Origin: Cribrihabitans_A pelagius
Lineage (GTDB): Bacteria; Pseudomonadota; Alphaproteobacteria; Rhodobacterales; Rhodobacteraceae
Direction: 5' to 3'
Length of the DNA: 64,000 nt
Assembly (NCBI RefSeq): GCF_048820915.1
Contig: NZ_JBMERR010000005.1
Span: 124,001-188,000, forward strand
Below are positions 18,672-31,307 of the stretch, in pieces; the stretch's first letter is position 1, and every line of letters starts with the position of its first letter. The position numbers and the translations under genes were made by a program. Under the pieces are notes generated by a model that made no database searches, was not told where the DNA came from, and was given only the letters and a program-made list of their open reading frames with translations.

Positions 18672-20711
18672 TTAGCCGCGGCGCCGGCGTCTGCGGCCGC
18701 CGCCTTCGGTCTCGCCGCCGGTGTTGAAACTGACGGCAGGCAGGGTCACCACGCTTTCGAGGATCGGGAAGGGCTCGGCCGAGTTGGGGATGGCCGAGGC
18801 GTTGACGAAATGCTCCTGGAAACGCGGCTCCACGGCGGTTTCGATCTTCACGATATTGCGCACCGTCTCCTCGATCTCCCGGCGGGCGCCGGTATTCAGC
18901 AGCGCGATGCGGGCACCGGTGCCGGCGGCATTGCCGGCTGAGGTGACCTTTTCCAGCACACAATCGGGGATCATGCCGAGCACCATCGCGTGTTTGGCCG
19001 AAATATGCGCCCCAAAGGCGCCGGCCAGCACGACCCGGTCCACCGTGTCGGCGCCGAACTTGTCCATCAGCAGGCGCGCGCCGGAGTAAAGCGCTGCCTT
19101 GGCCATCTGGATCGCCCGGATGTCCGGGTTGGTGACGGTGATGGTGGGGCCGCCATCAGCGGAGCCGTCCCAGAGCACATAGGCGTTGGTGCGCCCGTCC
19201 TGAATGCAGCGGGGCGAGCCGGTCTGCGCGGCGGAGCCGATCAGGCCGGAGGCGTCAAGCACACCCGCCAGCCGCATCTCGGCAATCGCCTCGATGATGC
19301 CGGAGCCGCAGATGCCGGTGATGCCGGTGGTGGCGATCGCCTCGGCAAACCCCGGATCATCGGACCACAGGTCCGAGCCGATCACCCGGAAGCGCGGCTC
19401 CTTGGTTTCCGGGTCAATTTCCACCCGTTCGATGGCGCCGGGAGCGGCGCGCTGGCCGCTGGAGATCTGCGCGCCCTCGAAGGCAGGGCCGGTGGGGGAG
19501 GAACAGGCGAGCACCTTTTCCTTGTTGCCCAGCAGGATCTCGGCGTTGGTGCCCACGTCGACGACCAGCACCAGGTCCTCGGACTTGTCCGGTGCCTCCG
19601 AAAGGGCGACCGCCGCGGCATCGGCGCCGACGTGGCCGGCGATGCAGGGCAGCAGGTAGACGCGCGCGGCCGGGTGGATGGTGAGCTCCAGCTCCGCCGC
19701 GCGCAAGGCCAGGGCGTTGGAGGTTGCCAGCGCAAACGGCGCCTGGCCCAGCTCGAAGGGGTCGATGCCGAGGAACAGGTGGTGCATCACCGGGTTGCAG
19801 ACAAAGACCGCATCGACGATCAGCGCCTTGTCGATCTGTGCCTCGTCCGCTATCTGGGTGAACAGGGTGTTCATGCCCTCGCGCACCGCGCGGGTCATCT
19901 CCCTGTCGCCGCCCTTGTTCATCATCGAATAGGAGACCCGGCTCATCAGGTCTTCGCCAAAGCGGATCTGCGGGTTCATAATACCGGAGGAGGCGACCAC
20001 TTCGCCCGATTGCAGGTCGCACAGATGCGCGGCAATGGTGGTGGAGCCGAGATCCACAGCCAGCCCGTAGATCGAGCCTTCGTAGAAGCCGGGCCAAATG
20101 TGCATGATCTTGGGCGGGTGGCTTTCGTCGCCCAGATGCACTGCAACGGTCACCTTCCAGCCGCCCTTGCGCAAGGCGGGCTGGAGGGTGTGCAGGATGT
20201 GCAGGTCGGTCTTGACGCCCTTCAGCTCCCACTGGGTTTCCAGCGCTTCGATCAGCCGTTCCATGTCGCCAGAGGGCTTGTGCATGTCGGGCTCCTCGAC
20301 CTCGACATAGAACAGCCGGGTGGAGGGGTCCATCACGATGTCGCGGGCCTCGGCGCGCTTGCGCACGACCTGGCGGTGGACCTGGCTCTCCGGCGGCACG
20401 TCGATCACGATGTCGCCTTGTATCGTGGCTTGGCAGCCCAGGCGGCGCCCGTCGATCAGGCCGCGCTTGTCCTTGTAGCGCTGCTCCACCTTGTTCCACT
20501 CGCTGAGCGCGCCGTCCCGCACGGTGACGCCATGTTTGGGGAACTCGCCGTAAGACGGTGTCACCTGGCATTTCGAACAGATGCCGCGGCCGCCGCAAAC
20601 CGAGTCGAGATCGACGCCCAGCTGGCGGGCCGCGGTCAGGATGGGCGTGCCCGCGGGGAAGCGCCCGCGCTTGCCGGAGGGGGTAAACACAACAAGAGGT
20701 TCGTCAGCCAT
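18672..20711 (-). CDS. ASKHA-domain ferredoxin-linked protein, corrinoid-activation (RACo-like)
   Basis: 679 residues from the ATG at 20711. N-terminal 2Fe-2S ferredoxin domain with Cys39, Cys45, Cys48 (SVCGGRGICSKCQV) and Cys93 (RRLGCQAT), a linker, then the DUF4445/ASKHA ATPase domain (GLAVDLGSTTIAAHLCD, VDVGTNAEILLGNKEK, GICGSGIIEAIAEM, VLAGAFGAHI). RACo proteins reduce inactive Co(II) corrinoid on methyltransferases back to Co(I) using ATP. Roseobacter homologues usually lie with corrinoid methyltransferases for methylamines or betaine; none is beside it here. The tail is Gly/Arg-rich (GGGRRRRRRG), which is unusual. Confidence 0.88.
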   Translation of the reverse strand: MADEPLVVFTPSGKRGRFPAGTPILTAARQLGVDLDSVCGGRGICSKCQVTPSYGEFPKHGVTVRDGALSEWNKVEQRYKDKRGLIDGRRLGCQATIQGDIVIDVPPESQVHRQVVRKRAEARDIVMDPSTRLFYVEVEEPDMHKPSGDMERLIEALETQWELKGVKTDLHILHTLQPALRKGGWKVTVAVHLGDESHPPKIMHIWPGFYEGSIYGLAVDLGSTTIAAHLCDLQSGEVVASSGIMNPQIRFGEDLMSRVSYSMMNKGGDREMTRAVREGMNTLFTQIADEAQIDKALIVDAVFVCNPVMHHLFLGIDPFELGQAPFALATSNALALRAAELELTIHPAARVYLLPCIAGHVGADAAAVALSEAPDKSEDLVLVVDVGTNAEILLGNKEKVLACSSPTGPAFEGAQISSGQRAAPGAIERVEIDPETKEPRFRVIGSDLWSDDPGFAEAIATTGITGICGSGIIEAIAEMRLAGVLDASGLIGSAAQTGSPRCIQDGRTNAYVLWDGSADGGPTITVTNPDIRAIQMAKAALYSGARLLMDKFGADTVDRVVLAGAFGAHISAKHAMVLGMIPDCVLEKVTSAGNAAGTGARIALLNTGARREIEETVRNIVKIETAVEPRFQEHFVNASAIPNSAEPFPILESVVTLPAVSFNTGGETEGGGRRRRRRG

Positions 20712-20972
20712 GCCTGTGCCTTTTGGTTCCGCAGTTTGGGCGGAGCATATGGGCTTTTGCGGCGGGCGAAAGGCGCAGGGCGGCATTTTCCCGTCTGCGG
20801 GCGGCATATTGGCCGGATTCATGTGCGCGGGATGCACTTTTTTAAGATGGCGGAGGAGTCTGGAAGCGCGGGCTGACCTTGCGGCGGGCAAACTTGGCCG
20901 CGGCCTCTTTCCCCCCGGCAGCTTCTGTGCCATAGGGTCACCGCCAAACGGGGTTATGCATGGGGACGACAA

Positions 20973-22421
20973 ATGCAGATTCGTGAGGCTCTCACCTTTG
21001 ATGATGTTCTTCTGGTACCGGGCGCATCCGACGTGCTGCCCAGCACCGCCGACACCCGCACGCGGGTGACCCGCTCGGTGTCGATGAACATCCCGCTGCT
21101 CAGCTCCGCCATGGACACGGTGACCGAATCGCGGATGGCGATTGCAATGGCGCAGTCGGGCGGTATCGGGGTCATTCACAAGAACCTCACCGCCGGGGAA
21201 CAGGCGCAGGAAGTGCGCCGGGTGAAGCGCTTCGTCTCCGGCATCGTCTACAATCCGATCACGCTTACCGCCAATCAGACCCTGGCCGATGCCAAGGCGC
21301 TGCAGGAGAAATACCGGGTCACCGGCTTCCCGGTGGTGGACGGGCAGGGCCGCGTGGTCGGCATCGTCACCAACCGCGACATGCGCTTTGCTTCCGACGA
21401 CAAGACCCCTGTCTCGGTAATGATGACCTCAAATAACCTTGCCATGCTGCAGGAGCCTGCCGATCTGGAAGAGGCCAAGTCGCTGATGAAGGCGCGGCGG
21501 ATCGAGAAGCTCCTGGTGAGCGACAAGGACGGCAAGCTCACCGGCCTGTTGACGCTGAAGGACACCGAACAGGCGGTGCTGAACCCGACCGCCTGCAAGG
21601 ATGACCTGGGCCGCCTGCGCGTGGCGGCGGCCACTTCGGTGGGCGACAGCGGTTTCGAGCGCTCCGAGGGGCTGATCGACGCAGGCGCCGACATTGTCGT
21701 GGTGGACACCGCGCATGGCCATTCCGCCGGGGTTCTGGAGGCGGTTAAGCGGATCAAGGCGCAGTACGGCAATATCCAGGTGATCGCGGGCAATGTCGCG
21801 ACCGGCGAAGCCACCCGCGCGCTGATCGATGCGGGTGCGGATGCGGTGAAAGTTGGCATCGGGCCGGGCTCGATCTGCACAACCCGCATGGTGGCAGGTG
21901 TCGGTGTGCCGCAGCTGACCGCGATCATGGACTGCGCCGCGGCCGCCGGCGACACGCCGGTGATTGCCGATGGCGGCATCAAGTTTTCCGGCGATTTTGC
22001 CAAGGCGATTGCGGCCGGTGCCTCCTGCGCGATGGTGGGCTCGATGATTGCAGGCACTGATGAATCCCCGGGCGAGGTAATCCTTTACCAGGGCCGCTCG
22101 TTCAAATCCTACCGCGGCATGGGCTCGATGGGCGCCATGGCGCGCGGCTCGGCCGACCGCTATTTCCAGAAGGACGCCGCCAGCGACAAGCTGGTGCCCG
22201 AGGGCATCGAGGGCCAGGTGCCCTACAAGGGCGGTGCCGGTGCGGTGATTCACCAGCTGGTGGGCGGCCTGCGCGCGGCGATGGGCTACACCGGCTGCGC
22301 CACGGTGGAAGAGATGCGCAGGAACTGCGAGTTCGTGCGCATCACTGGCGCCGGGCTCAAGGAAAGCCATGTGCACGACGTGCAGATCACCCGTGAATCC
22401 CCGAATTATCGGGTGGGATGA
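20973..22421 (+). CDS. guaB: Inosine-5'-monophosphate dehydrogenase
   Basis: 482 residues. Converts IMP to XMP with NAD+, the committed step to GMP. LTFDDVLLVPG at the N-terminus, two CBS domains at about residues 90-200, catalytic Cys loop KVGIGPGSICTTRMVAG, flap GMGSMGAM and the substrate site IADGGIKFSGD. It shares a 260 bp divergent region with the ASKHA gene; GGGGACGACAA precedes the ATG. Confidence 0.98.
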   Translation: MQIREALTFDDVLLVPGASDVLPSTADTRTRVTRSVSMNIPLLSSAMDTVTESRMAIAMAQSGGIGVIHKNLTAGEQAQEVRRVKRFVSGIVYNPITLTANQTLADAKALQEKYRVTGFPVVDGQGRVVGIVTNRDMRFASDDKTPVSVMMTSNNLAMLQEPADLEEAKSLMKARRIEKLLVSDKDGKLTGLLTLKDTEQAVLNPTACKDDLGRLRVAAATSVGDSGFERSEGLIDAGADIVVVDTAHGHSAGVLEAVKRIKAQYGNIQVIAGNVATGEATRALIDAGADAVKVGIGPGSICTTRMVAGVGVPQLTAIMDCAAAAGDTPVIADGGIKFSGDFAKAIAAGASCAMVGSMIAGTDESPGEVILYQGRSFKSYRGMGSMGAMARGSADRYFQKDAASDKLVPEGIEGQVPYKGGAGAVIHQLVGGLRAAMGYTGCATVEEMRRNCEFVRITGAGLKESHVHDVQITRESPNYRVG

Positions 22422-22467
22422 AGGTTTTGCGCGCCGCAGTTGAACCACTGATGATGGGGGGCAGGAC

Positions 22468-23643
22468 ATGACTCCCGCCGCCCGCTATCAGGCCGCGATC
22501 GAAATCCTGGACGAGGTTCTGCAAGGCGCTGCCGCCGAAAAGGTGCTGACCGCCTGGGGCCGCCGCAGCCGCTTCGCCGGCTCCAAGGACCGCGCGGCGG
22601 TGCGTGACCATGTGTTCACCGCGCTGCGCTGCCTGCGCTCGCATTCTGTGCTTGGCGGCGCGCGGACGGGCCGGGGGCTGATCCTTGGCGCGCTGCGCGA
22701 GGCAGGGGAGGATCCTGCAACCGTCTTCACCGGAGAGGGCCATGCCCCGGCGCCGCTCGCCGCCGCGGAACGGATGCCGCCCGCCGCACCGGAAGGCGCC
22801 GTGCGGCTCGACATGCCCGATTGGCTCTGGCCTGCCTTCAGCGCCAGTCTGGGTGCGCGGGCCGAGGCCGCGGCACTGGCGCTGCGGGCCCGCGCGCCGG
22901 TGCATCTGCGGGTGAACATTGCGCGGGCGAGCCTCGCCGAGGCGCAGGAGGCACTCACGAAAGAGGGGATCTCGACCGTTCCGCACCCGGCCGCGGCAAC
23001 CGCGCTGGAAGTCACCGAAGGCGCGCGCAAGCTGCGCAACTGTGAGCCTTACAAATCCGGCATGGTCGAATTGCAGGATGCCGCCAGCCAGGCGGTTTGC
23101 GATCTGCTGCCGCTGGCCGATGGCATGCGGGTGCTCGATTATTGCGCGGGCGGCGGCGGCAAGAGCCTGGCGATGGCGGCGCGGGGGCAGGTTGCGCTCT
23201 TTGCCCATGACGCCGATCCGCGCCGGATGAAGGACCTGCCAGAACGCGCGGCCCGCGCAGGCGCCCCGGTGCAGCTCCTGGAGACGGCCGAACTGGCGGG
23301 CGCCGGTCCCTTCGATCTGATCTTGTGCGATGCGCCCTGTTCGGGCTCCGGCTCCTGGCGGCGCGCACCTGAAGGTAAATGGCGCCTAACGCCCGGTAAA
23401 CTGCAATCGCTGCGTGAGACCCAAGCCGCGATCCTTGCCGCTGCGGCACCGCTGGTGGCGCCGGGAGGGGTGCTGGCCTATGCCACATGCTCCATGTTGG
23501 ACGAGGAAAACTCTGTGCAAGTCCAAGAGTTTATCGCGCAAAACGAAGGCTGGCAGCTTACCGCCGAACAGGGCTGGCAGGTGCAGGACGGCACCGATGG
23601 TTTCTATGTTGCCGTGTTGACGCGCGCCAAGGGCGGTTGTTAG
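22468..23643 (+). CDS. RsmB/NOP2-family RNA m5C methyltransferase
   Basis: 391 residues. N-terminal NusB-like helical region, then a Rossmann methyltransferase: motif I LDYCAGGGGKSLAMA, motif IV DAPCSGSGSWRRAPEGKW (Cys of the PCS motif) and motif VI AYATCSMLDEEN with the second Cys. Expected to methylate cytosine C5 in 16S rRNA, as RsmB does at C967. It follows guaB by 46 bases and precedes cckA. Confidence 0.88.
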   Translation: MTPAARYQAAIEILDEVLQGAAAEKVLTAWGRRSRFAGSKDRAAVRDHVFTALRCLRSHSVLGGARTGRGLILGALREAGEDPATVFTGEGHAPAPLAAAERMPPAAPEGAVRLDMPDWLWPAFSASLGARAEAAALALRARAPVHLRVNIARASLAEAQEALTKEGISTVPHPAAATALEVTEGARKLRNCEPYKSGMVELQDAASQAVCDLLPLADGMRVLDYCAGGGGKSLAMAARGQVALFAHDADPRRMKDLPERAARAGAPVQLLETAELAGAGPFDLILCDAPCSGSGSWRRAPEGKWRLTPGKLQSLRETQAAILAAAAPLVAPGGVLAYATCSMLDEENSVQVQEFIAQNEGWQLTAEQGWQVQDGTDGFYVAVLTRAKGGC

Positions 23644-23671
23644 GTTCGCCCCCGGAAAACCTATGTTTTTC

Positions 23672-23687
23672 TTAACGTGGTTTTAAC
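23672..23687 (+). promoter_or_regulatory. CtrA binding site upstream of cckA
   Basis: TTAA-CGTGGTT-TTAAC is a perfect match to the alphaproteobacterial CtrA box TTAA-N7-TTAAC, 49 bases before the cckA ATG. CckA controls CtrA phosphorylation, so this suggests feedback on cckA transcription. Confidence 0.75.
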
Positions 23688-23735
23688 TCAATTCGCCGCG
23701 TTATTGCGGCACCAAGCTTTGTCCATGGAGCCGTA

Positions 23736-26042
23736 ATGATCGGTCGCCGAGAAACCTCCGTTCCGGAATTGCGCGTCTATGCGCCTGAACATGCCCGCCT
23801 TGCGGCGACGCTCTTGCTCGCGGCGATGCTGATGCTCGCGCCCTGGATTCTGGCGCTTCCGGAATGGATGGGGCGCGGTTTCCTGATGGTGGGGCTGACG
23901 CTGGTGGCGGTGGCGGGGCTGATGCTGCTGCAGACGCGGCTGCGGCTCAACGCCCGCGCGATGGCGGCAGAGCTCTTGACCGGGTTCATCGAAAAGGATG
24001 CCACACCGAGCTTTGTCGCCGATGATGACGGCCTGATCCACGCCTGCAATGCCGCCGCGGTGAAACGCTTCCAGGATGCCTCCAAGGAGACCCTGGCGGG
24101 CACGCTGCGCTCGGTTCTGGCGAACCCTTCAGCGGTCCTGTTCCGCTTGCAAAGCCGCGCCCGCGTCGACGGCTCCGCGCGCGAGGACATCGTCACCCGC
24201 CGCGGCCACGTGCGGCTGGCGGTGCACCAGATGACCGGCGGCAGCTTCCTGTGGCGGATCGAGGATATCCTGGAACGCGCCAGCCCCGGCCGCGGCGCCG
24301 AAGGCGTGGCGGTGCCGATGATCACCGTCGGCCGCACCGGCGCGGTGCTGTTCATGAACGAGGCCGCCCGCAGCCTGATCGGCGAGCGGGCCAAGTCCAC
24401 TGACCGGCTGTTCCCCTCGCTGCCGGTGCTGCCGGGGCAGATCAATACGCTCAGCACCAAAACCGGGCCGGTGCAGGTGCTGGTGAGCGAGAAGAACCGC
24501 ACTCAGGGCCGCAGCGAACTTTACCTGATGGAGGTCGACGAAAAGGCGCTGCCTTCCGGTCAGGCCGGTTTCCAGTCCCTGCCGGTGCCGTTCCTCAAGG
24601 TTGCCCCGTCGGGAGAAATCCTGAGCGCCAACAACATGGCGCTGCGGCTGCTGGGCATCGACAGCTGCGGCAGCCTCAAGCTGGGCCAGCTGATGGAGGG
24701 TCTGGGCCGCCCGATGTCGGACTGGCTGCGCGACACGGCGGACGGGCTGGCACCGAACAAATCGGAGTTCCTGCGCGTCGCCCGCCGCGACAAGGAGGTC
24801 TTTGTCCAGATCACCCTGACCCGGGTGCTGGAAGAGGGCGCGCCGGTGCTCATTGCAGTACTGAATGACGCAACCGAGCTGAAGACGCTGGAAGCCCAAT
24901 TCGTGCAAAGCCAGAAGATGCAGGCGATCGGCCAGCTGGCCGGCGGGGTTGCGCATGACTTCAACAACCTGCTGACCGCCATTGCCGGCCACTGCGACCT
25001 CTTGCTGTTGCGCCATGACCAGGGCGACCAGGACTATGGCGACCTGATCCAGATCCACGAGAACGCCAACCGGGCCGCCGCCCTGGTCAGCCAGCTGCTG
25101 GCGTTTTCCCGCAAGCAAACCCTGCAGCCCGAAGTTCTGGACGTGCGCGACACGCTGTCGGACCTCACCCATCTGCTGAACCGGCTGGTGGGCGAAAAGG
25201 TCACCCTGACGCTGAGCCACGATCCGGTGATGAAGGCGATCCGCGCCGACAAGCGGCAGCTGGAGCAGGTGCTGATGAACCTGGTGGTGAACGCCCGCGA
25301 TGCGATGCCGCAGGGCGGCGAGATCCGGGTGGAGACCGAAGTCGTGTCGCTCGACAAACCGCTGGAGCGCGACCGGGCCGCCGTGCCGGAAGGCGACTGG
25401 GTGACGGTGAAGGTCTCGGATGAGGGCGTGGGTATTGCACCGGACAAGCTGCAAAAAGTGTTCGAGCCCTTCTACACCACCAAGCGCACCGGCGAAGGCA
25501 CCGGGCTGGGCCTGTCGACCGCCTATGGCATCATCAAGCAGACCGGCGGCTTTATCTTCGTCGATTCCGTGAAGGGTCACGGCACCCGGTTCACCCTGTT
25601 CTTCCCGGTCTACAAGCAGCAGCCAAAGCTGCAGGCCGCCGCCAAGAGTGAGGACAAGGCCGCTGCCGCCAAGCACGGCGAAGGCGTGGTTCTTCTGGTG
25701 GAGGACGAGGCGCCGGTGCGGGCCTTTGCCTCCCGTGCGCTCAGGATGCGCGGCTATACCGTTCTGGAAGCGGAATCCGCGGAGGATGCGCTGCGCACGC
25801 TGGAAGACCCGGGGCTCACCGTGGACGTTTTTGTCACCGATGTGGTGATGCCGGGCATGGACGGGCCCAGCTGGGTGCGCGAGGCGCTGAAGGAGCGGCC
25901 GGAGACCCGCGTGGTCTTTGTTTCCGGCTACGCCGAAGGTGCCTTCGGCGAGGCGGAGCCGATGGTGCCGAACTCGGTCTTCCTGCCAAAACCCTTCTCG
26001 CTCAACCAGTTGACGGAAACCGTTCACGCGCAGCTGCACTGA
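23736..26042 (+). CDS. cckA: Hybrid histidine kinase CckA
   Basis: 768 residues. Two N-terminal membrane helices (about 24-41 and 46-66), PAS-type sensing regions (about 85-390), HisKA with His407 in GGVAHDFNNLLTAIAG, HATPase with NARDAMPQGG, DEGVGI and GTGLGLSTAYGI, and a C-terminal receiver with phospho-acceptor Asp702 in VTDVVMPGMDG. Order, spacing and the HDFNN box match CckA, which drives the ChpT-CtrA relay; in Rhodobacteraceae this controls motility, gene-transfer agents and quorum-linked traits. A perfect CtrA box lies upstream; a terminator follows. Confidence 0.93.
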   Translation: MIGRRETSVPELRVYAPEHARLAATLLLAAMLMLAPWILALPEWMGRGFLMVGLTLVAVAGLMLLQTRLRLNARAMAAELLTGFIEKDATPSFVADDDGLIHACNAAAVKRFQDASKETLAGTLRSVLANPSAVLFRLQSRARVDGSAREDIVTRRGHVRLAVHQMTGGSFLWRIEDILERASPGRGAEGVAVPMITVGRTGAVLFMNEAARSLIGERAKSTDRLFPSLPVLPGQINTLSTKTGPVQVLVSEKNRTQGRSELYLMEVDEKALPSGQAGFQSLPVPFLKVAPSGEILSANNMALRLLGIDSCGSLKLGQLMEGLGRPMSDWLRDTADGLAPNKSEFLRVARRDKEVFVQITLTRVLEEGAPVLIAVLNDATELKTLEAQFVQSQKMQAIGQLAGGVAHDFNNLLTAIAGHCDLLLLRHDQGDQDYGDLIQIHENANRAAALVSQLLAFSRKQTLQPEVLDVRDTLSDLTHLLNRLVGEKVTLTLSHDPVMKAIRADKRQLEQVLMNLVVNARDAMPQGGEIRVETEVVSLDKPLERDRAAVPEGDWVTVKVSDEGVGIAPDKLQKVFEPFYTTKRTGEGTGLGLSTAYGIIKQTGGFIFVDSVKGHGTRFTLFFPVYKQQPKLQAAAKSEDKAAAAKHGEGVVLLVEDEAPVRAFASRALRMRGYTVLEAESAEDALRTLEDPGLTVDVFVTDVVMPGMDGPSWVREALKERPETRVVFVSGYAEGAFGEAEPMVPNSVFLPKPFSLNQLTETVHAQLH

Positions 26043-26065
26043 GGTTGCTGGTACTGGAAGGAACA

Positions 26066-26094
26066 AGGGCCGCCCAATTGAGGCGGCCCTCTTT
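26066..26094 (+). terminator. Intrinsic terminator of cckA
   Basis: 9 bp stem AGGGCCGCC with its complement, 7 nt loop, followed by CTCTTT. It lies 24 bases past the cckA stop and directly before the first copy of the dispersed repeat. Confidence 0.75.
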
Positions 26095-26100
26095 CATTGG

Positions 26101-26270
26101 CGCGGAACAAGGCCGCAGGCCGCCGCGCATCGCCGTCGCGCCCCCACGCGGCGGCGATTTGGCTTCGGCTGGGAGCTCCCTCGTGAGGGTCTACGGACTG
26201 GGCCGGGATAAACTGCCAGTCACTTCTGCCGGATCGCCGCCGCGCGCGCCGGCAATGCGCGGCTCCGCAT
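26101..26270 (+). repeat. Dispersed non-coding repeat, copy 1
   Basis: About 170 bases, similar along most of its length to 31384-31556. Shared blocks include CGCGGAACAA at the left end, GGGTCTACGGACT, GGCCGGGATAAACTG and CCGCGCGCGCCG. The core hairpin TCGCCGTCGCG/CGCGGCGGCGA has a T-G pair where copy 2 has G-C, so pairing is kept in plus-strand RNA. Fills the gap between the cckA terminator and the convergent sulfotransferase-like gene. Confidence 0.8.
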
Positions 26271-26284
26271 CTCAGCAAGAATGT

Positions 26285-26884
26285 TCAGCGCGCCGGGATG
26301 CTGTCGTAGAGATCGAACTCCGCCGCCCGCTTGCGCCGCACCAGCGTCTCGGTCTCAGGGCTGACGTCCAGATGCCCCTGCGGGCTCACGTTGCGGTGCT
26401 CGGTCGTGATGCTTTGCTCCAGCCGCGCTTCCAGGAATTCGCGGAAGCCGTCCTGGTCCTCGTAGCGGAACAGGCGGGTGACCTTGCAGCCATTGGCCTG
26501 CGGCTCCAGGAACTTGGCCTGGCTGCCGACATTGGCGAACCCCGGCGGCTTGCCCTTGCAGGCGGCGTGGAGAAATTCGTCGAAGGAGATGCCGCGCGTC
26601 GAATTGGCCTTGCCGTTCATGAAGGGGCGCTGGCGGAACCGGTACCAGCTGCCCAGCCAGCTGAACGGCTCGCGCATCACCGCGGCCACTTCCAGCTCGG
26701 CATCGCAGACCTTCTCGTACATTGGCCGGATCCAGCGGTTGTAGCGGAACAGCGGCGCGTGTTTCAGCTCCGGCGGGTCCGAAATCACCATATCAGCGCG
26801 CGCCCGCAGCGCATCCTGATAGGCGGTGGTGCCGGTCTTGGGGACCGACAGGAGCACCAGCCGCTCCTTGAAAAAGATCATCAT
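26285..26884 (-). CDS. Small sulfotransferase-like protein
   Basis: 199 residues. Begins MMIFFKERLVLLSVPKTGTT: the PKTGTT loop at 15-20 is the 5'-phosphosulfate-binding motif of PAPS-dependent sulfotransferases, and VAAVMREPFSWLGSWYRFR resembles the 3'-phosphate motif (R-x-P). Shorter than most sulfotransferases (250-300 aa), so it may be a reduced form; homologues have at times been misnamed gamma-glutamyl kinase. Substrate unknown. The ribosome site is poor and either of two adjacent ATGs may be used. Divergent from recA. Confidence 0.7.
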   Translation of the reverse strand: MMIFFKERLVLLSVPKTGTTAYQDALRARADMVISDPPELKHAPLFRYNRWIRPMYEKVCDAELEVAAVMREPFSWLGSWYRFRQRPFMNGKANSTRGISFDEFLHAACKGKPPGFANVGSQAKFLEPQANGCKVTRLFRYEDQDGFREFLEARLEQSITTEHRNVSPQGHLDVSPETETLVRRKRAAEFDLYDSIPAR

Positions 26885-27006
26885 TTCGTTAACTGCCCGC
26901 TAAATCCCATTGGGTCCGCTCGATTTTAAATCAATCCTTAACACCCCGCCGCCGCTCCTTGTAGGGCATTTAACAGGTTGCAATGTTCCCGTTTTGACCC
27001 CATAAG

Positions 27007-27021
27007 GAACAAGAGGTGAAC
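27007..27021 (+). promoter_or_regulatory. LexA (SOS) box of recA
   Basis: GAAC-AAGAGGT-GAAC is an exact copy, read on this strand, of the alphaproteobacterial LexA site GTTC-N7-GTTC. It lies 57 bases before the recA ATG and just after a possible -35 TTGACC (26994-26999), so LexA would cover the promoter. Confidence 0.88.
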
Positions 27022-27077
27022 AAAGCAGGCATTGCCGCACCCTCCGGTGTGTGACACATAGAAAGGGACAAGGGACT

Positions 27078-28145
<1,068 letters not shown>

Positions 28146-28177
28146 GCGCCGGATAATCTGATCAAATCTCAGGGAAG

Positions 28178-28206
28178 GGGGCGTGGCGGAGGCCGCGCCC
28201 CTTTTT
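28178..28206 (+). terminator. Intrinsic terminator of recA
   Basis: 10 bp stem GGGGCGTGGC / GCCGCGCCCC (one T-G pair), tetraloop GGAG, then TTTTT. It lies 33 bases beyond the recA stop. Confidence 0.9.
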
Positions 28207-28299
28207 CATGGGGCTGCCGGCCTTCCCGCTGTGGACAGTGCCCCGGCGGGGCGGTAAACCTGCCCGGACCGCTGAAAAAGCCCGCAAGAGATCCCGCAT

Positions 28300-30957
<2,658 letters not shown>

Positions 30958-30961
30958 GCAA

Positions 30962-31249
30962 ATGGGCGCACTCTGGATCGCGCATGTCACCGTCACCGAC
31001 GCCGAAGCCTATGGCAAATACGCCGAGCTGGCGGGGCCTGCCATCGCCAAGCACGGCGGCGCGTTCATCGCCCGCGGCGGCCGGTTCGTGCAGCTCGAAG
31101 GCAAGGAGCGGCCGCGCAACGTGGTCGCCCGCTTCCCCAGCGTCGAGGCGGCGGTGGACTGCTACAACAGCCCCGAATACCAGGAGGCTCTGAGCCATGC
31201 CCGCGACGCCTCCGAGCGTGAGCTGATGGTGGTGGAGATCAGCGAATAA
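30962..31249 (+). CDS. DUF1330 domain protein
   Basis: 95 residues. A dimeric ferredoxin-like alpha/beta barrel protein: GALWIAHVTVTDAEAYGKYAEL at the start, the HGGAFIARGG turn, and FPSVEAAVDCYNSPEYQEAL. GGAGG lies ahead of its ATG, overlapping the end of alaS, so the two are co-transcribed. Function of the family is not established. Its terminator is at 31308. Confidence 0.85.
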   Translation: MGALWIAHVTVTDAEAYGKYAELAGPAIAKHGGAFIARGGRFVQLEGKERPRNVVARFPSVEAAVDCYNSPEYQEALSHARDASERELMVVEISE

Positions 31250-31307
31250 AGCGCTGCGCCTGCCGCGGCGGATGCCGCCGGTTTGAGTATTTTTGCAAAG
31301 AAGAAGG

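Noticed and set aside
26024..26278. Short open frames inside the dispersed repeat (both copies)
   Set aside because: Frames exist on both strands and lack ribosome sites. The changes between copies keep the hairpin rather than a protein.
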